From assembly GCA_023055355.1 (NCBI GenBank), contig JALJCS010000004.1, forward strand, positions 13,918,001 to 13,982,000: DNA of 64,000 nt. Direction: 5' to 3'. The DNA comes from Agelaius tricolor (Eukaryota > Chordata > Aves > Passeriformes > Icteridae). A program made the translations under genes and the position numbers. This document shows, in pieces, positions 47,033-58,799 of the stretch. Each line of letters opens with the position of its first letter. The stretch's first letter is position 1. Below the pieces are notes generated by a model. That model was given only the letters and a program-made list of their open reading frames with translations. It was not told the DNA's origin and ran no database searches.

Positions 47033-50000
47033 CTGGGAAGGACAGAAGGAGGATAAACATAAATGGGAACAGTGCCTTGTACCGTGTTGATACTGCTACA
47101 TACATTTCAGCTCCCCAAATCTGGTTTTAAAATTAGACGTTTGTAGTATGTGGTAGCCTAACAGAGATCACATTTTCAGCATTCATAGCTGCAAATCACT
47201 CAAACCCCCAAAGCAATTCCATGGTTCTACACACACAGTGATGAGACTTCCTCAGCCTGCACAAAAGCTTTTAGTTAAGTGCATATAGGAAAATTTACAG
47301 ACTTAACCTTGAGGATGGCTTTCCAGTGAACTAGACTTCTTACAGGGAGATCTGCATCTCCCTGTAAATGCCAGGATGAAGCTCTGGCACAGCACTTGGA
47401 CACAGGCATTGATTCCAGTACAAGCAGTTTGATTTACTTGTGTTTGCTTAAGTGATTTGTTGACTCAGATTGGGTACACTCAGGAAGGGAATTTTGAATG
47501 GTGAGTGCTGGCACAACTATGCATACAGAAAAGTGCTATTTATTAAGGTGATTCAAGGAACCTTTTTATTAAAATTATTTCAGCTTCAAACAGGTATTAG
47601 TCATGGACAGTATGTGTTCACATACTACATGTTTGATTTACTGTTCTTCTTTCTGCTGTAGTCCTCTCAGCACAGTTTAAAAAGCCCTAGCTCTTGCTAG
47701 GAGGATGCTAACAGACGTTTTTCCAAATGCTGTCAGCTGCATTGCTCTACTGTCCTACCCTTGCATGAGATTCATTGTTTGCAAACACAGTAATTTGCTA
47801 TTTTAAACGCCAGGAGGCTCATTGAGAGGTGAAGGATAGTAGTTGGGAACTAATCTAAACAGGTGTTAGTGAAAATCTAGAAGACCTTCACTCAAAAACG
47901 AGCAACTATGCAGTGCACAGTATATGTTAGGAGGCCAGGACTGACACCTGGCAAATGCCATAGAGCTTGCCTGTAAGCATAAAAGTTACATTTTTGAGCA
48001 TATGAGTTTAGAGGCTTCCAGATTTGTGTTATCCCAAACTTACACAGGACAAGGTTATTCAAATAAACCCAAACCAGGAATTCCTCCAGGAGAGGCTCCT
48101 AGAGTCTCTTGCATCTGCAAAGAGCAGGGACTCACAAAACAATACGCTTCTCCTTGAAGCTATGGGTTGTCTCAAAAGCATTTATCAAGGTCTGAGGAAG
48201 AATATGTCTCAGAGGAGAGCAGGAGGAAGAGGCAAAGTGAAAAGCATGAAGAAAAGGAAAGCACTTGGAAGCCATTGCTGTCAAGGAAAGTGTGATTCCC
48301 TCCTTGCCCTCCCTCCACCTACCTGTCTGATGAAATGCTCCTTTTTAACATGCCTGGAAATGTACCGAATGGAGTCTGCTGCCTTTTCCAGAAAGGCAAT
48401 AACAATTTTTTCTCCGTCTTTTGCTTGCTTGTATTTCTGCTTCCCCAGAAACTTTGATTTCGAGGTGGTTCCCTTTTCTTCAGTCTCTGAGAACGAGTAG
48501 CGATCTACGTGGGCCCTCATGCAGAGCAGACGAGGCAGCTTCTGGAGAAAGAGCCTTTTGACCCAGGGTGCCATGGGATGGTAAGTTGCTGAGGATCGGT
48601 GGTGGACATTGATAACAAACACAGTCACGATGATAGAGAGGGTCACAAAAATCATGATGAAGAGCAGATACTCACCGATCAGAGGGATGACTTTGGAAGA
48701 AGAAGGGATTATTTCCTCAATCACTAAAAGGAAAACAGTGAGGGAGACTAGAACTGACGTTGACAATGAAAGCTTTTCACCTTCATCTGAAGGCAGGTAA
48801 AACACCAGGACAGTTAGAAAAGACAATCCCAGGCAAGGGATTATTAAGAAAAGAGTGTAAAACAACGGAAGGCGTCTCAATACAAAGGAGTAAGTGACAA
48901 ATGGGTAAGAGTACAGCCCATCCTTCCTGTTGCCTTTCATACCTTTGGCGTTTAAGATCTCCCACTCCCCATTATCAAAGAAGTCTTTCCTGTCTACATT
49001 TTCGTCCACTAAAATCAAGTCCACCATATTGCCATCATATGTCCACGACCCAAACTTCATGGAGCAGTTCTGCCTGTCGAAGGGGAAGAAGGTCACATCC
49101 ATTGTGCAGGAACTCTTATAACTGGCCGGTGGTGTCCAGGTCACCACTCCATTGTACTTCACTATGGCTTTGGTCATCAGGGATCCCTCAAAACGTCCAT
49201 CAGCACTGGGAGTTGGACAGGAAGAAACAGTACCAAGTTCAGGACTATGTTTGCCCCAGTCGTACCCCATTTGAGCTCTGTTTTCTATCCCTCACCTGGA
49301 GCACAAGGTGCACAACATTCACACAGCCTAAAGAAGCAGCTTTCTGACAGCACACACAAGCCTCACAGTAGCTGACATGCCTTGCCCAAGCTCTGGCCCA
49401 AGCCCAGAGCAAGGAGCCACACTACTTACTTTTCAAACAAAACGATGTCAGGAAGCCACAGAGACTCAGAGGGGACCCGGATAGCAGTGATCCCACCATA
49501 TTCATCTGGATTCCAGGAGAGCTTGTGGTCAATCCATTCCTATAACAAAACAGCAGAGTCCTCTGCCCACTCATAAGCAGTGACCTCTTTCCTCACCCCT
49601 GCATGAGCCTCAACAGCTGCACACACAGCACAGCAGGCAGAACCTGCTAGGAGGCTGCTCAGCTGCAGAGAGGGTGCGAGACAGGCATGGCTGGGAGGTG
49701 GTGATCCCCACAGGCACTGCTCCTCCAGACACAGGTGAGACCCAAGAACCCATCCCTAAGCTAGCAACCTCAAAGCCAGCACTCCTGGAGAGCACTTGAC
49801 TCTCACTTCACTCACCACCCTGCACAGCCCACCTGAGAGTAGTCTAGAATGAAGGAGCCACTTCCTTTTAGTGCAGCAGCTTTCCTTCCCTCTGAGAACC
49901 AGCCCAAGCTGGTTTTGGCTGGCACAGACCCCATGGAAGACCCCATGGACCCTAGGTGATATGGGTACTAGCACTCAAATGACAAAGAGGTGGCCTTAAT

Positions 50001-53000
50001 TCACTTTTCAGTGGAGACCTGGCTTTTTTCAGTAAATGGAATACAACACCTAATATCTGTACACCATCCTTGCAAAAAAAAAAAAAAAATTGGTCTTTCA
50101 TCAGAAAGACCTGCAGACTGTTGCAGGAAAAATAATATGATGTTATTGTAAAGTATCTGGTTACAAAAGCAGGGAGAATCCTCTCCATTTTCATCATGTT
50201 GAACTCTAGAATAACTGTGTCTCTTTTTTTGGATTTTCAGATAGGGAGGTCATAACAAAGTGGCTCCAACAACCTGGAGATTTCCACAGAAAGGCAATGG
50301 AAAATCAGCTCTCTGATCCTTGTTCATTATTGATGAGGATATTCATTTGCCCACAGAAATAGCAGCAATGTCATACAAAAGCTGTAGGCTGTGGTCAATA
50401 CCAAGAAGTGGAAGATGAACCAGTTTCCATTAAGCTGCAGCACTAAGAGATCTCCAGGGATGCAGAGGTCTCAGCCTTCACTGGGTAATTTCCGTCATGA
50501 CTTAAGGATGAACCAAAAAAGCAATATTTTCTATTAATTCTCCATATGGTTCCCTTCTTATTTCTTTGACTCCACATGCTTTTCACAGCTATACTAGAGA
50601 GACTTGTTATTGTTCAGGTGTGGAAAGAGAGCAGGGGCCATTGCTGCTCATAGCCTCAGAATCGGGGACAGAGTACACCACTTTTAGCATGATCTTTTCT
50701 CTGAAGATGGTTTTCTAACAGATGTCTCCAGAAGCCTAGGCTGTTAAGTGGTCAGTCTCACCTATGTCCTGGACACTTCCTGTAAAAGGTACAACGAGGC
50801 TTAGGCTGGAAACATACATCATGCAAGGGGATGGACAGGGCCGAGCAGCAACCAACACAGTCATCTTGTAGCCTCCTAACACAAGAGCAGCAAATACCCT
50901 GTGAGCCAGGGTAGAATCATCCCTCTGGAGTTGAACTGGAGCAGCCTCTTGGCCTGGGCGATCTGCTCCATCTGCAATACTCCTCACTTTCTCCCTGCCC
51001 TGCATTGATTTCTCTCCCAGCTAAAGTGCTCTTTCGTGTCTGCAAGGCAAATGGTTGTTTCTTCTTACTAGAGCAGAAAATAGGTTGAGTGCAGACTTGG
51101 AAGATGAGCAGTTTAAAACAGGAATCTCCCTGTGGGCTATGCTGACACAAACCATAGCATCAGATGTATAAGGCTCTTTCCTCTCTTCTCCATTTTTTCC
51201 AAGCTGCTCCAGACATTGCAATCACTCTCTCCTTCCTCCAGTTCTACCAAATTTCCTTTTCTGTGCTGTCATTGAAGAGTTTAACCCACTGCTAGTGGAA
51301 CAAAAAACATGAGACTCAAATTCTTGACCCTTGCTAGCAGGGGGTCATAGCTTGCCTGAATCCAGACACTTTCTCAGCAACCACTAAAGGCTCCTCTGAA
51401 CCTTGTGTATCAGCCTGCTTGTGTATCAAGTCCCACCATCTTGAGCACCAGGATGTTTGAGGTTAACAAAAAAAGGAAAAGAAAATGCTTGTGTTTTAGG
51501 TTTGCTTATCCAAGAAAATTAAGACTCCTGCTGAGAAATTATGAAGGTGATCAGGAGCAATCAGCATGGATTCACTAAAAGTAAATCATGCTTGACCAAC
51601 CTCATTGCTTTCTATGATTAAACATCTCCCTGGATGGTCAAGAGAGAGCACTGGATATTGTCTACCTTGATTACAACAAGGCTTTCAACACTGTCTCTCT
51701 CAGAACATCCTTGTAGGCAAACTCAGGATGTTTGGACTAGATGAGTGAACAGTGAGGTGGGTTGAGACCTGGCAGAATGGCAGATCCCAAAGAGCTTGTA
51801 ATCAGTGCCACAGGGTCAGGTTGGAAGCCCATCACTGGTGGTGTCCCCCAAGGTTCCATACTGGGCCCAGTGTTGTTTAACTTTGGATGAAGGCACAGAT
51901 GCCTTCTCAGCATGACACAAAGTTCAGAGGAGTGGACAATACCCCAGAGGGATGTGCAGCCCTTCAGAAGGACCTTGACAAGCTGGGGGGATGGGAAGAG
52001 AAGAACATCTGAAATTTAACAGAGGCAAGTTCAAGGTCCTGCAGCTGGGGAGGAACAACCCCAGGCACCAGCCCAGGCTGGGGGTGACCTGCTGGGAAGC
52101 AGCTCTGTGCAGAAGGAGCTGGGGGTCCTGGTGGGCAACAAGCTGTCCATGAGCCAGCAGTGTGTCCTGGGGGCCAAGAAGGCCAATGGGACCCTGGAGT
52201 GCATTAGGGAGAGCATTGCCAGGAGGTCAAGGGAGGTGATCCTGTCCCTCTGCTCAGCACATCTGGAGTTCTACTCAGAAGATCTGGTGAGGTAGATCTG
52301 GAGCTCTGTGTCCAATTCTGGGCTCCTCAGGACAGAGAAAACATGGACAAAGCAAGTCCAGCCAGGGGTAACAAAGATGATGAGGGGACTGGATCATCCC
52401 TCTTACAAGGAAAAACCGAGGGAGCTGGGCCTACATGAACACACAACTTCCACAACAGGATACCTGGGTCAGGAACAGGTATTTAGTGCTCAGCCTGAGC
52501 TCCTGAGGGCACTTATACATGTGAAAACCACAGCCAGTGCCTCATTTTCCACTCCCTGTGCATTACCTTGGGTCTTGATGCTCTCAGCTCATGAAATGGA
52601 GAAGTGGTATTAGAAATGGTAACAACTCCAGAGAGCCCAACTCTGGGAAATCACAGTCCTGAGTTTCCTTGAGCTGCCCTAGCTAAAATCTGAGGATTCC
52701 AAAGGCTTCCAGAGAAATCAGTGTGTCTACAGTGCATAGGGCTTGGATCTGCAGGTGAAGGTGGGTCCTACAGCCTGCAGGAGAGTGGGTTGGAAAGGGG
52801 AGAGGACAGATGAGGGCAGATGAGTTCTGCTGTCTGCCTAAGTGGGTATTCAAAGGGAGCAAAGATGTGGCCTTGTGCACAAAAGGGGCTCTACAACTGC
52901 AGCTAAAGGTGGGGAAATTGTAATACTGCAGATAATTCAGGGCAGGTTCCCAGCAGTTGTATTTGGACCAGAGAGAAATTTCTCCAGCAAAAGGGGAAAA

Positions 53001-53524
53001 TCCTGTCTTCCCCACAGTGAGGGAAAGGCTGAGCTTCTCCCTCTTGCTTCTCCCTCTTCAAGGGAAAGATCATCTTTACACGCAATATCCATATTCGTTT
53101 TAGATGTCTTGCTCCAGCCAGAATCTCACACTCACTGCAGCAGTACAGTACCCAGACTGAGACAAAAATTGAGTCACATTTCTCATCCACCAGCCCAGTG
53201 ACCCCCAAGAACTTTTCCTCATGGCATGATTTCAAGTACAGTTTGTTTTTTATGTCCTCTGCCCAGGATCAGCTGACATCTTTACAGGTACTCACAAGGC
53301 TGAGAGACTTAAAATAATTGTCACAAGGTCAATAAACTGGTGCAATGTAATCTAAACCAAAAACAGTGTTCTTCAGGAGTGAAGAAGAAAGGAGACCAAA
53401 CAGTTCAACTTGCACCTTTCCATCATTTGTATAAATCACCATCTGTTCCAGAAGCAATTATGATAGAGAGATCTGATTAATTTGCTACAGCTTTTAATGG
53501 GAAAAGGTCTGTGGGGTGTGTGTG

Positions 53525-53559
<35 letters not shown>

Positions 53560-56500
53560 GTAACATACTGGCCTCTTCTTTCTCTTTACATACGCTGAGG
53601 AATGAAGAAATCTATCTGAGGCACCACTCTTGGCTCAGACCAGGGAGACAGTACTTGTGTGACCTCTAAGAATGAGACAGGATAGTCCCTCAGGGCACAT
53701 ACAACATCCCAGGGATAGCCACTGCAATACCAGCTTCCCTGAAATAAATACTGGCTTGAGCACACAGCTGGGGTGCCGGTCAGGAGAAGAGGGTACCCTA
53801 TGTCCTAAAGGCCACCTTGCCTGCCTTTCTGTCTCCATACCTAGGCTGAAGGGAGAAGAGGGAAGAAAAACTTCAGGTTAGGTATCTTGGTGCTGGCCAC
53901 TTAGCATCATGAAATGGGATGGATGGCACAGTGGGCAGCAAACTGAGACAGCTACTCAGCTCAGCAGTTTCCATGGGGAAAAGGGAGGTCTGATGTGGTC
54001 TAATTTACCTGTTTCAGCCACACGTTGGTTGTCATCAGCTGATTCTTCTCATCCTAGAGTGAGACAGGGAGAGAGGATTGTAATACCAAAGCAGCCATTA
54101 GAAACAGACCCTGTGCCTGCTGAGTCCAACCCTGTGCCAAGATGAGGAGATCCCTATGGTCCTGTTTCCCCATGGGCTTGGGCTCTTCACTCACCACTAA
54201 GGGAAAGTGACTGACTTGCTAGGTGCTGTCCCTGCTACCACTGGGAGCCTCTGAAAACTGAGGTCTGGCATTTCGCAGGAGCTCAAAGGAATCATATGCC
54301 AAAGACCCAGGATGCAGCCAGGGCTCAGAAAGAAAGTGGTATCAGGTTACACATGCTTGTGGGCTCATAGGATGGCTCATCTCCCCACACTGCTCAGCCT
54401 GAAGGGAGTTTGGGAAGATACAAGCTGAAACATTGCCCTAAATATGTAAATAAAGCACAAAATTAGAGTGTGCCTTCCACAGCACAAAGGGAACATTACC
54501 AGGGGCTGGAGGATGTAAGGAGCACATTGTTGTGTGGGTACCTCTGGGCATTGTGCAAATTCCACCATGCACTGCAGCAGAAAGAGAAGGGAAATTTCCA
54601 CAAGGGAAGAAACACAGGATTAGCTATGTTGTCTCTAGAGTTTTATCTTAGTGACCAGCTGGGTTAAGACTTGAACTATCTTTGTAGCTTGCTTGGAATG
54701 AATAACATACAGCCTGGTCTTACTGTTCCTCAGTCCTCTCCTGTAGATGTCTTGTCATTAAATTGCAACATAGATGTCAAGGACGGTCTGGCATGGGTTG
54801 TTTGATCAAAACCTTATGGAAATTAGGCCATATTCCCTAAGAACAATAGGGGAAAAAGGACCTTCAGATTTCCTTCAAAACAAATGAGTCCTACAGTCCA
54901 TGCTGTGGGTGGAGGGGAACAGGGTGGGGAGAAGGTTGTATCACCAGCAGCATTTCATGCTCAGTGTTTTGCTGCCCAACCATCCAACCATCACTGTGCA
55001 TTTCTTGTGTCAGGAGGCAAAAGCTAATTACATTACCAGTCCTCCCAGGTGGAGGCATAACTATCTATAAAAGTGGTGTTTTACTAACACAACACTTACC
55101 ACATCCACAAGCTGTGATATCTTTAACCCAAAAAGGACTTTGATGGTGTCGTTGGAGTTTTCCACTGGGCGGACCCATTTCTGATAGCCTTCAAATAAGT
55201 GCTTGAGAAGCGCATCCTCATTTTCAGCAACTGAACTGAAGGCATTCACATCTGGAAGAGAGCAACACAGAGTGGAGGTATTGCCAGAAAGCAGACGTAG
55301 AGAATGCCATGACCTTAAAAAGTGAGACAGAGCAATGATGTAAGGAAAATTCACCTCTGGGCAGCAAATTGTCTTGTACAGCAAATTCTGCAGGAATTCA
55401 GATGCACAGACTCTCAGCAGAACCAGGGCAAGTGAATGGAAAGGCAAGATAGCCCAAGCCCAACTCACATTAAAAAAAATGATCAGAGCAGTGATGACTT
55501 TGTACCAGGTTTATGTTTTCTATGGACTTTTTGCCAAAGCAAAAAGAGCCCATCAGGCAGCAGTAAGAGCTGGATGATGCAGTCAGAGCTAGATCTGACA
55601 GGCAAGCACAGAGATATCATGGCCTGTACCTGCATGACTTGTGACTCCCACAATCACTGACACCATTCTCCCCCTTCCACTTACTACCATGAAGGGGGAA
55701 GGGCAGACCATCCATCCTTTCCCAAACTTCAGCCCACTCCCTGTGGTGTTGAGGTTCTGACATGATCTCCATCTCTTCCCTTGTGCACAAACACAGCAAA
55801 CAAGAGTGAGAAGGATCTTATCTCTCTTCAAAGCTACCATGGAAGAAAAAAGACTGGCCCCACACAACAGGGGTCACAGCCAATATTGCTGTGTTAGCAG
55901 TCAAAAGGGACCTCACAGGACACTGTGAGCTTGTGCCTTGACAGCCCCAGGATGAGCAGAACATCTGTGCCTGGATTGCCAAGCATTAGGTTGGGAGGGT
56001 CTGCAGGCCCATGGATCTGCAGTGCCAGGATCTGACAGTGGGAGAGCCCTGGAGGGCACAGTCAATATGCTCACATACCATGAGCATCAATGATCAGAGT
56101 TAAGGCAGCCCCCAGCAGGGACCCTGTACCACATGGAGAGAAAGGGCATTCAAACACAGCAGCCCTTCCAGAGAGAAAACTGGAGGCAGAGGATCATGCT
56201 CTGCCTCTACATGGAGGAAAGGATGTGACCACAGACCACTATCTCTGCCCATGTCCCCTTCCCCAGCAGCTGCTGCCCATCTCCTGAGCATGACAGACTG
56301 TGCAGCCTCCTCCACCTTGGTCAGGGTCTGTCTGAAGCTGCAGACAGGGCTACACCTCACAGCAAGCAACACAGCTGAAGAACTGCCCAAAGCAAAAACC
56401 TGATCTCACAACAGAGTTTTCCATGGGACAAAATCATTCTTTAATGCTCTCTGGATTCTCTCAGGATAGCACAAGGTCCAAGCAACACTGTCACCCCCAC

Positions 56501-58352
56501 TTCCAGACACAGCAAGATACCATTCCTCTTTAAAGGAGCTATAAATTCTGAAACCTAGTGCTTGCACTCACAAAATAACAACTTTACTGTCAGATGTTCT
56601 AGCACAAGCTGTGTTTGTCCTCTGTATCTGCAATACAGGTGAGGTGGGGTTACCAAGCCCTGGGCAGGCAGAGGCTGGCTGATCAGAGGGACCTTTCACA
56701 CTCATTTCTACCTGTTCCATCCCAGAGCCAGGCATAGCTCATGAAGCTGTCAGCACAGTTTATAGCGGTCCTCTATAGGGCCACACTCTGTCTTGTCACT
56801 TTGTCACAAGCCCTTGAGGTCTGCTATTTCCAGAAATGCCCCTTCTGCTTGTTCCAGAGTTTATTCTCATGTCAGAGCTGACCCTAGCTCCTCCACAGCA
56901 AATAATGGACAGAGTCTGCGGTCTGTCCTAGGAAACTAGATTGGTTGCCCAAACGTGGCAGATGTGTATTGCATCTGCAACCAAAGGAAGAGAAAGAACA
57001 CATTTCTCTCCCCTCACTACCCACAGCCTCAGAGGTCCAGCCTCTTGACTCTAAGAATCTTTGCAGAGCCTCTATCTCCTAGACATTTCGCTTTCCCTTT
57101 AGGAGATTCATAGGGGTGTATGGTTGTTAAAAACAAGAAATTTAACAGAAAAGCCCGTGAATAGAAAAATCCATAACCCCAAAATATGTGCGATCAAAAC
57201 AAGCTCTTACTGCCAGAATACATTGCTCTGTTTTCATCTGAGTATGACATCCTGCACACATATATGCAGCCACACACCCTTTGTGTCCGTGGGTGTGTAT
57301 GACTCCCCCGCAAAAGAAAAGAGTGCCATTTCACAGCCCACATCTCACATAAAGTTCAGGTACCTAATGCTCCAAGGGGGTATAGTAGACAAGTGGTAAA
57401 GCTGGGTTCGGGGCTAGATATGTTGAATCTCATCTGCTGAGGAAGCCACGAAAAAGAGAAAAATACTTGAGGAGTCTCAAAAGGAAGAAAGTCAGAAGGA
57501 AGAAGATTGCTGCCTTTTTAAGAAAGCCTCAGTACTTGCACAAAGACAGTTTAAAAGCAGAAGTTATTAATGAGAAATAAGAAATATCATGTGGGAAAAT
57601 AGCCTAACAGTTCCTTTGACCAAGCCCCACTTTATGGTTAAGCTAGATAAACCCATGGAGAAAATATTGAACAAAGTAGCACTGCCTTTGAAAAAAAGAA
57701 GAGAAGCAGCCATAGGACAGATACATTCCTGAATCTACCATATGATGGACTGAGAGGCAAAAACTGGGGAGCTCCCTGGCAGGTTAACATGCATTCGAGC
57801 ATTCATGCACTGTCTACCATCTTCCCCCCCCCCCCAGTTTCCTGTCTCTCTCTGTGATCTGTCCAAGTAGCAGTTCCCCATGGGTGGAGGACAGGAGCTC
57901 TGGGGCAGAAAGTCTGCTAAACAAACGTGCAAAACACCCCAATAAGTACAGACAAGACACTTAGCCTTTTATCAGTTTGCCTGAAGCATTTCAGGTTTTC
58001 TCTTGGTGACAGAAATTCTCCCTTAATTCCCTTTCGCAGCCAGAAGTCAAGCTTAGGGTTTTTTGTTAATTTCTAGCCAGCAATTGCCCCACCACCAGTT
58101 ATTAAAACCTAGTTGTCAAACTGACCATGGTTGCAACACAAAGGCAGCAACTGATACAACCCTCTTCTGCTACTCACACGGTGTTTAAAGGATGACCAAG
58201 GGAAGCCAGCATTCATCGTATCCCAGAAAGCAGCAGCTAACCGGCCAACAGAAAAAAAACCTGAACAACTGCAGCTCAGCTTGGAAGGAGAAGAAGAAAT
58301 CACACCTACCTGAGTGGCTCAGACACAGCACAATGAGCACTAGGCAAAGCAT
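46898..58352 (-). CDS. CHRNB3: CHRNB3, neuronal nicotinic acetylcholine receptor subunit beta-3, complete
   Basis: Accessory subunit of alpha6-containing nicotinic channels. Coding exons on the - strand are 58352-58310, 55251-55100, 54053-54009, 49539-49430, 49205-48323 and 47032-46898, totalling 1368 bases (455 residues; human about 458), all GT/AG and in phase. Order: signal peptide ([14 protein letters not shown]), ligand-binding domain with [10 protein letters not shown], Cys-loop C150-C164 ([15 protein letters not shown]), no vicinal cysteine pair (hence a non-alpha subunit), M1-M3, cytoplasmic loop, then M4 ending LNNTL. M2 reads [19 protein letters not shown], with Val270 at the 9' position instead of the usual Leu, the known beta3 hallmark. 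[12 protein letters not shown] and [12 protein letters not shown] also mark beta3. It is convergent with CHRNA6, as in mammals. A large CR1 lies in intron 3. Confidence 0.96.
47033..48322 (-). other. CHRNB3: CHRNB3 intron 5
   Basis: A 1.29 kb intron with a perfect hairpin at 47341-47366 and no other recognisable element. Confidence 0.8.
47341..47366. repeat. Perfect inverted repeat (11-bp stem, 4-base loop)
   Basis: TACAGGGAGAT, loop CTGC, ATCTCCCTGTA, in CHRNB3 intron 5. Confidence 0.8.
48323..49205 (-). CDS. CHRNB3: CHRNB3 coding exon 5 (883 bp)
   Basis: Acceptor TCCCAG and donor GTAGGT. It carries the Cys-loop, M1-M3 and the cytoplasmic loop, ending [11 protein letters not shown]. Confidence 0.97.
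49430..49539 (-). CDS. CHRNB3: CHRNB3 coding exon 4 (110 bp)
   Basis: Acceptor TTATAG and donor GTAAGT. It encodes [16 protein letters not shown] through [11 protein letters not shown] and two bases of Asn. Confidence 0.97.
51540..52435 (+). mobile_element. CR1 LINE fragment (reverse transcriptase 3' half), antisense to CHRNB3
   Basis: CR1 landmarks: 'gaaggtgatcaggagcaatc', 'catgcttgaccaacctcatt', 'ggatattgtctaccttgatt', 'ggtggtgtcccccaaggttc', 'cctgcagctggggaggaaca', 'atgagccagcagtgtgtcct', 'ggccaagaaggccaatggga' and 'agggagctgggcctac'. It lacks the CR1 3' tail and has internal deletions, one near 51885. Confidence 0.9.
53515..53561. repeat. (TG)n microsatellite
   Basis: Nearly perfect TG dinucleotide repeat broken by one TTTG, in CHRNB3 intron 3. 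Likely length-polymorphic. Confidence 0.9.
54009..54053 (-). CDS. CHRNB3: CHRNB3 coding exon 3 (45 bp)
   Basis: Acceptor CTCTAG and donor GTAAAT. It encodes [15 protein letters not shown], identical to my recollection of human beta3. Confidence 0.97.
54054..55099 (-). other. CHRNB3: CHRNB3 intron 2
   Basis: A 1.05 kb intron; nothing further recognised. Confidence 0.8.
55100..55251 (-). CDS. CHRNB3: CHRNB3 coding exon 2
   Basis: Acceptor TTCCAG and donor GTAAGT. It encodes [20 protein letters not shown], then a sequon NDT and [12 protein letters not shown], matching beta3. Confidence 0.96.
55252..58309 (-). other. CHRNB3: CHRNB3 intron 1
   Basis: A 3.06 kb intron; contains a C12 run at 57824-57835 and no gene or repeat family I can name. 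Confidence 0.75.
57824..57835. repeat. Poly-C run (C12)
   Basis: Twelve consecutive C in CHRNB3 intron 1, preceded by ctt. A site prone to sequencing error. Confidence 0.85.
58310..58352 (-). CDS. CHRNB3: CHRNB3 coding exon 1 (signal peptide)
   Basis: ATG is the complement of 58350-58352; 14 codons plus one base, then donor GTAGGT. An in-frame TAA lies upstream with no other Met between. Its Kozak context is weak (C at -3). It aligns with the second Met of the human protein (MLVLIVLGIP). Confidence 0.85.
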
Positions 58353-58549
58353 GGGCACCACCGTGGCTTTTCCTTTAAATCTAATCTTCTGTTTCCATTA
58401 GCAAATTGGTCTCATCTTTGCAGGGAACTTAAACAATCTAGTTAAAAATCGAAGCAGGCAGTAGAGTCGGCAAGGCAAGGCAGCACCTTCCTAGCCTTAT
58501 CTTGCCCTCATTATGACGCTTGGTAAATCACACTTCATTGATTTTCAGT

Positions 58550-58796
58550 CAGCTGTCACATCCCGTAAGCCTTAAAAAGGGCTCTGGGTCCTAAACTCTG
58601 ACTGATCTCCTTGTGGCAGTATTTACATGGATACAAGCACTGTGGTCTAGGAGTATGCGAGAGGAAAGTCTTTTAAGGAGGAAAAATATCTTTTATGCTA
58701 CTGCTGATTACAGCTGGGGAAAAGAAAAAAAACAGGCCACAGTTCAGACTCAAAGATAAATCAGATGCCTTAAAGATTATCTGTTTGTTCCAGCTG
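58550..58796 (-). promoter_or_regulatory. CHRNB3: CHRNB3 upstream region with three CAGCTG E-boxes
   Basis: CAGCTG occurs at 58550-58555, 58711-58716 and 58791-58796, between about 200 and 445 bases upstream of the CHRNB3 start. An AATCAAT (CCAAT-like) sequence lies next to the proximal one. The chick CHRNB3 promoter is known to be a compact E-box/CAAT-box promoter driven by the proneural factor ATH5 in retinal ganglion cells; equating these sites with it is inference. Confidence 0.4.
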
Positions 58797-58799
58797 TAT

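Larger units (their letters stand above)
49540..54008 (-). other. CHRNB3: CHRNB3 intron 3
   Basis: A 4.5 kb intron holding an A16 run near 50073, a CR1 fragment at 51540-52435 and a TG microsatellite at 53515-53561. Confidence 0.8.

Noticed and set aside
48601..48800. Open frames on the + strand over CHRNB3 exon 5 and on the - strand over CHRNA6 exon 5
   Set aside because: Antisense shadows of the conserved M1-M3 coding sequence.
51720..51750. CR1 3' tail-like phrase 'aggatgtttggactagatga' as a separate insertion
   Set aside because: It is embedded in the larger CR1 fragment at 51540-52435 and not followed by tail repeats; more likely internal rearrangement.
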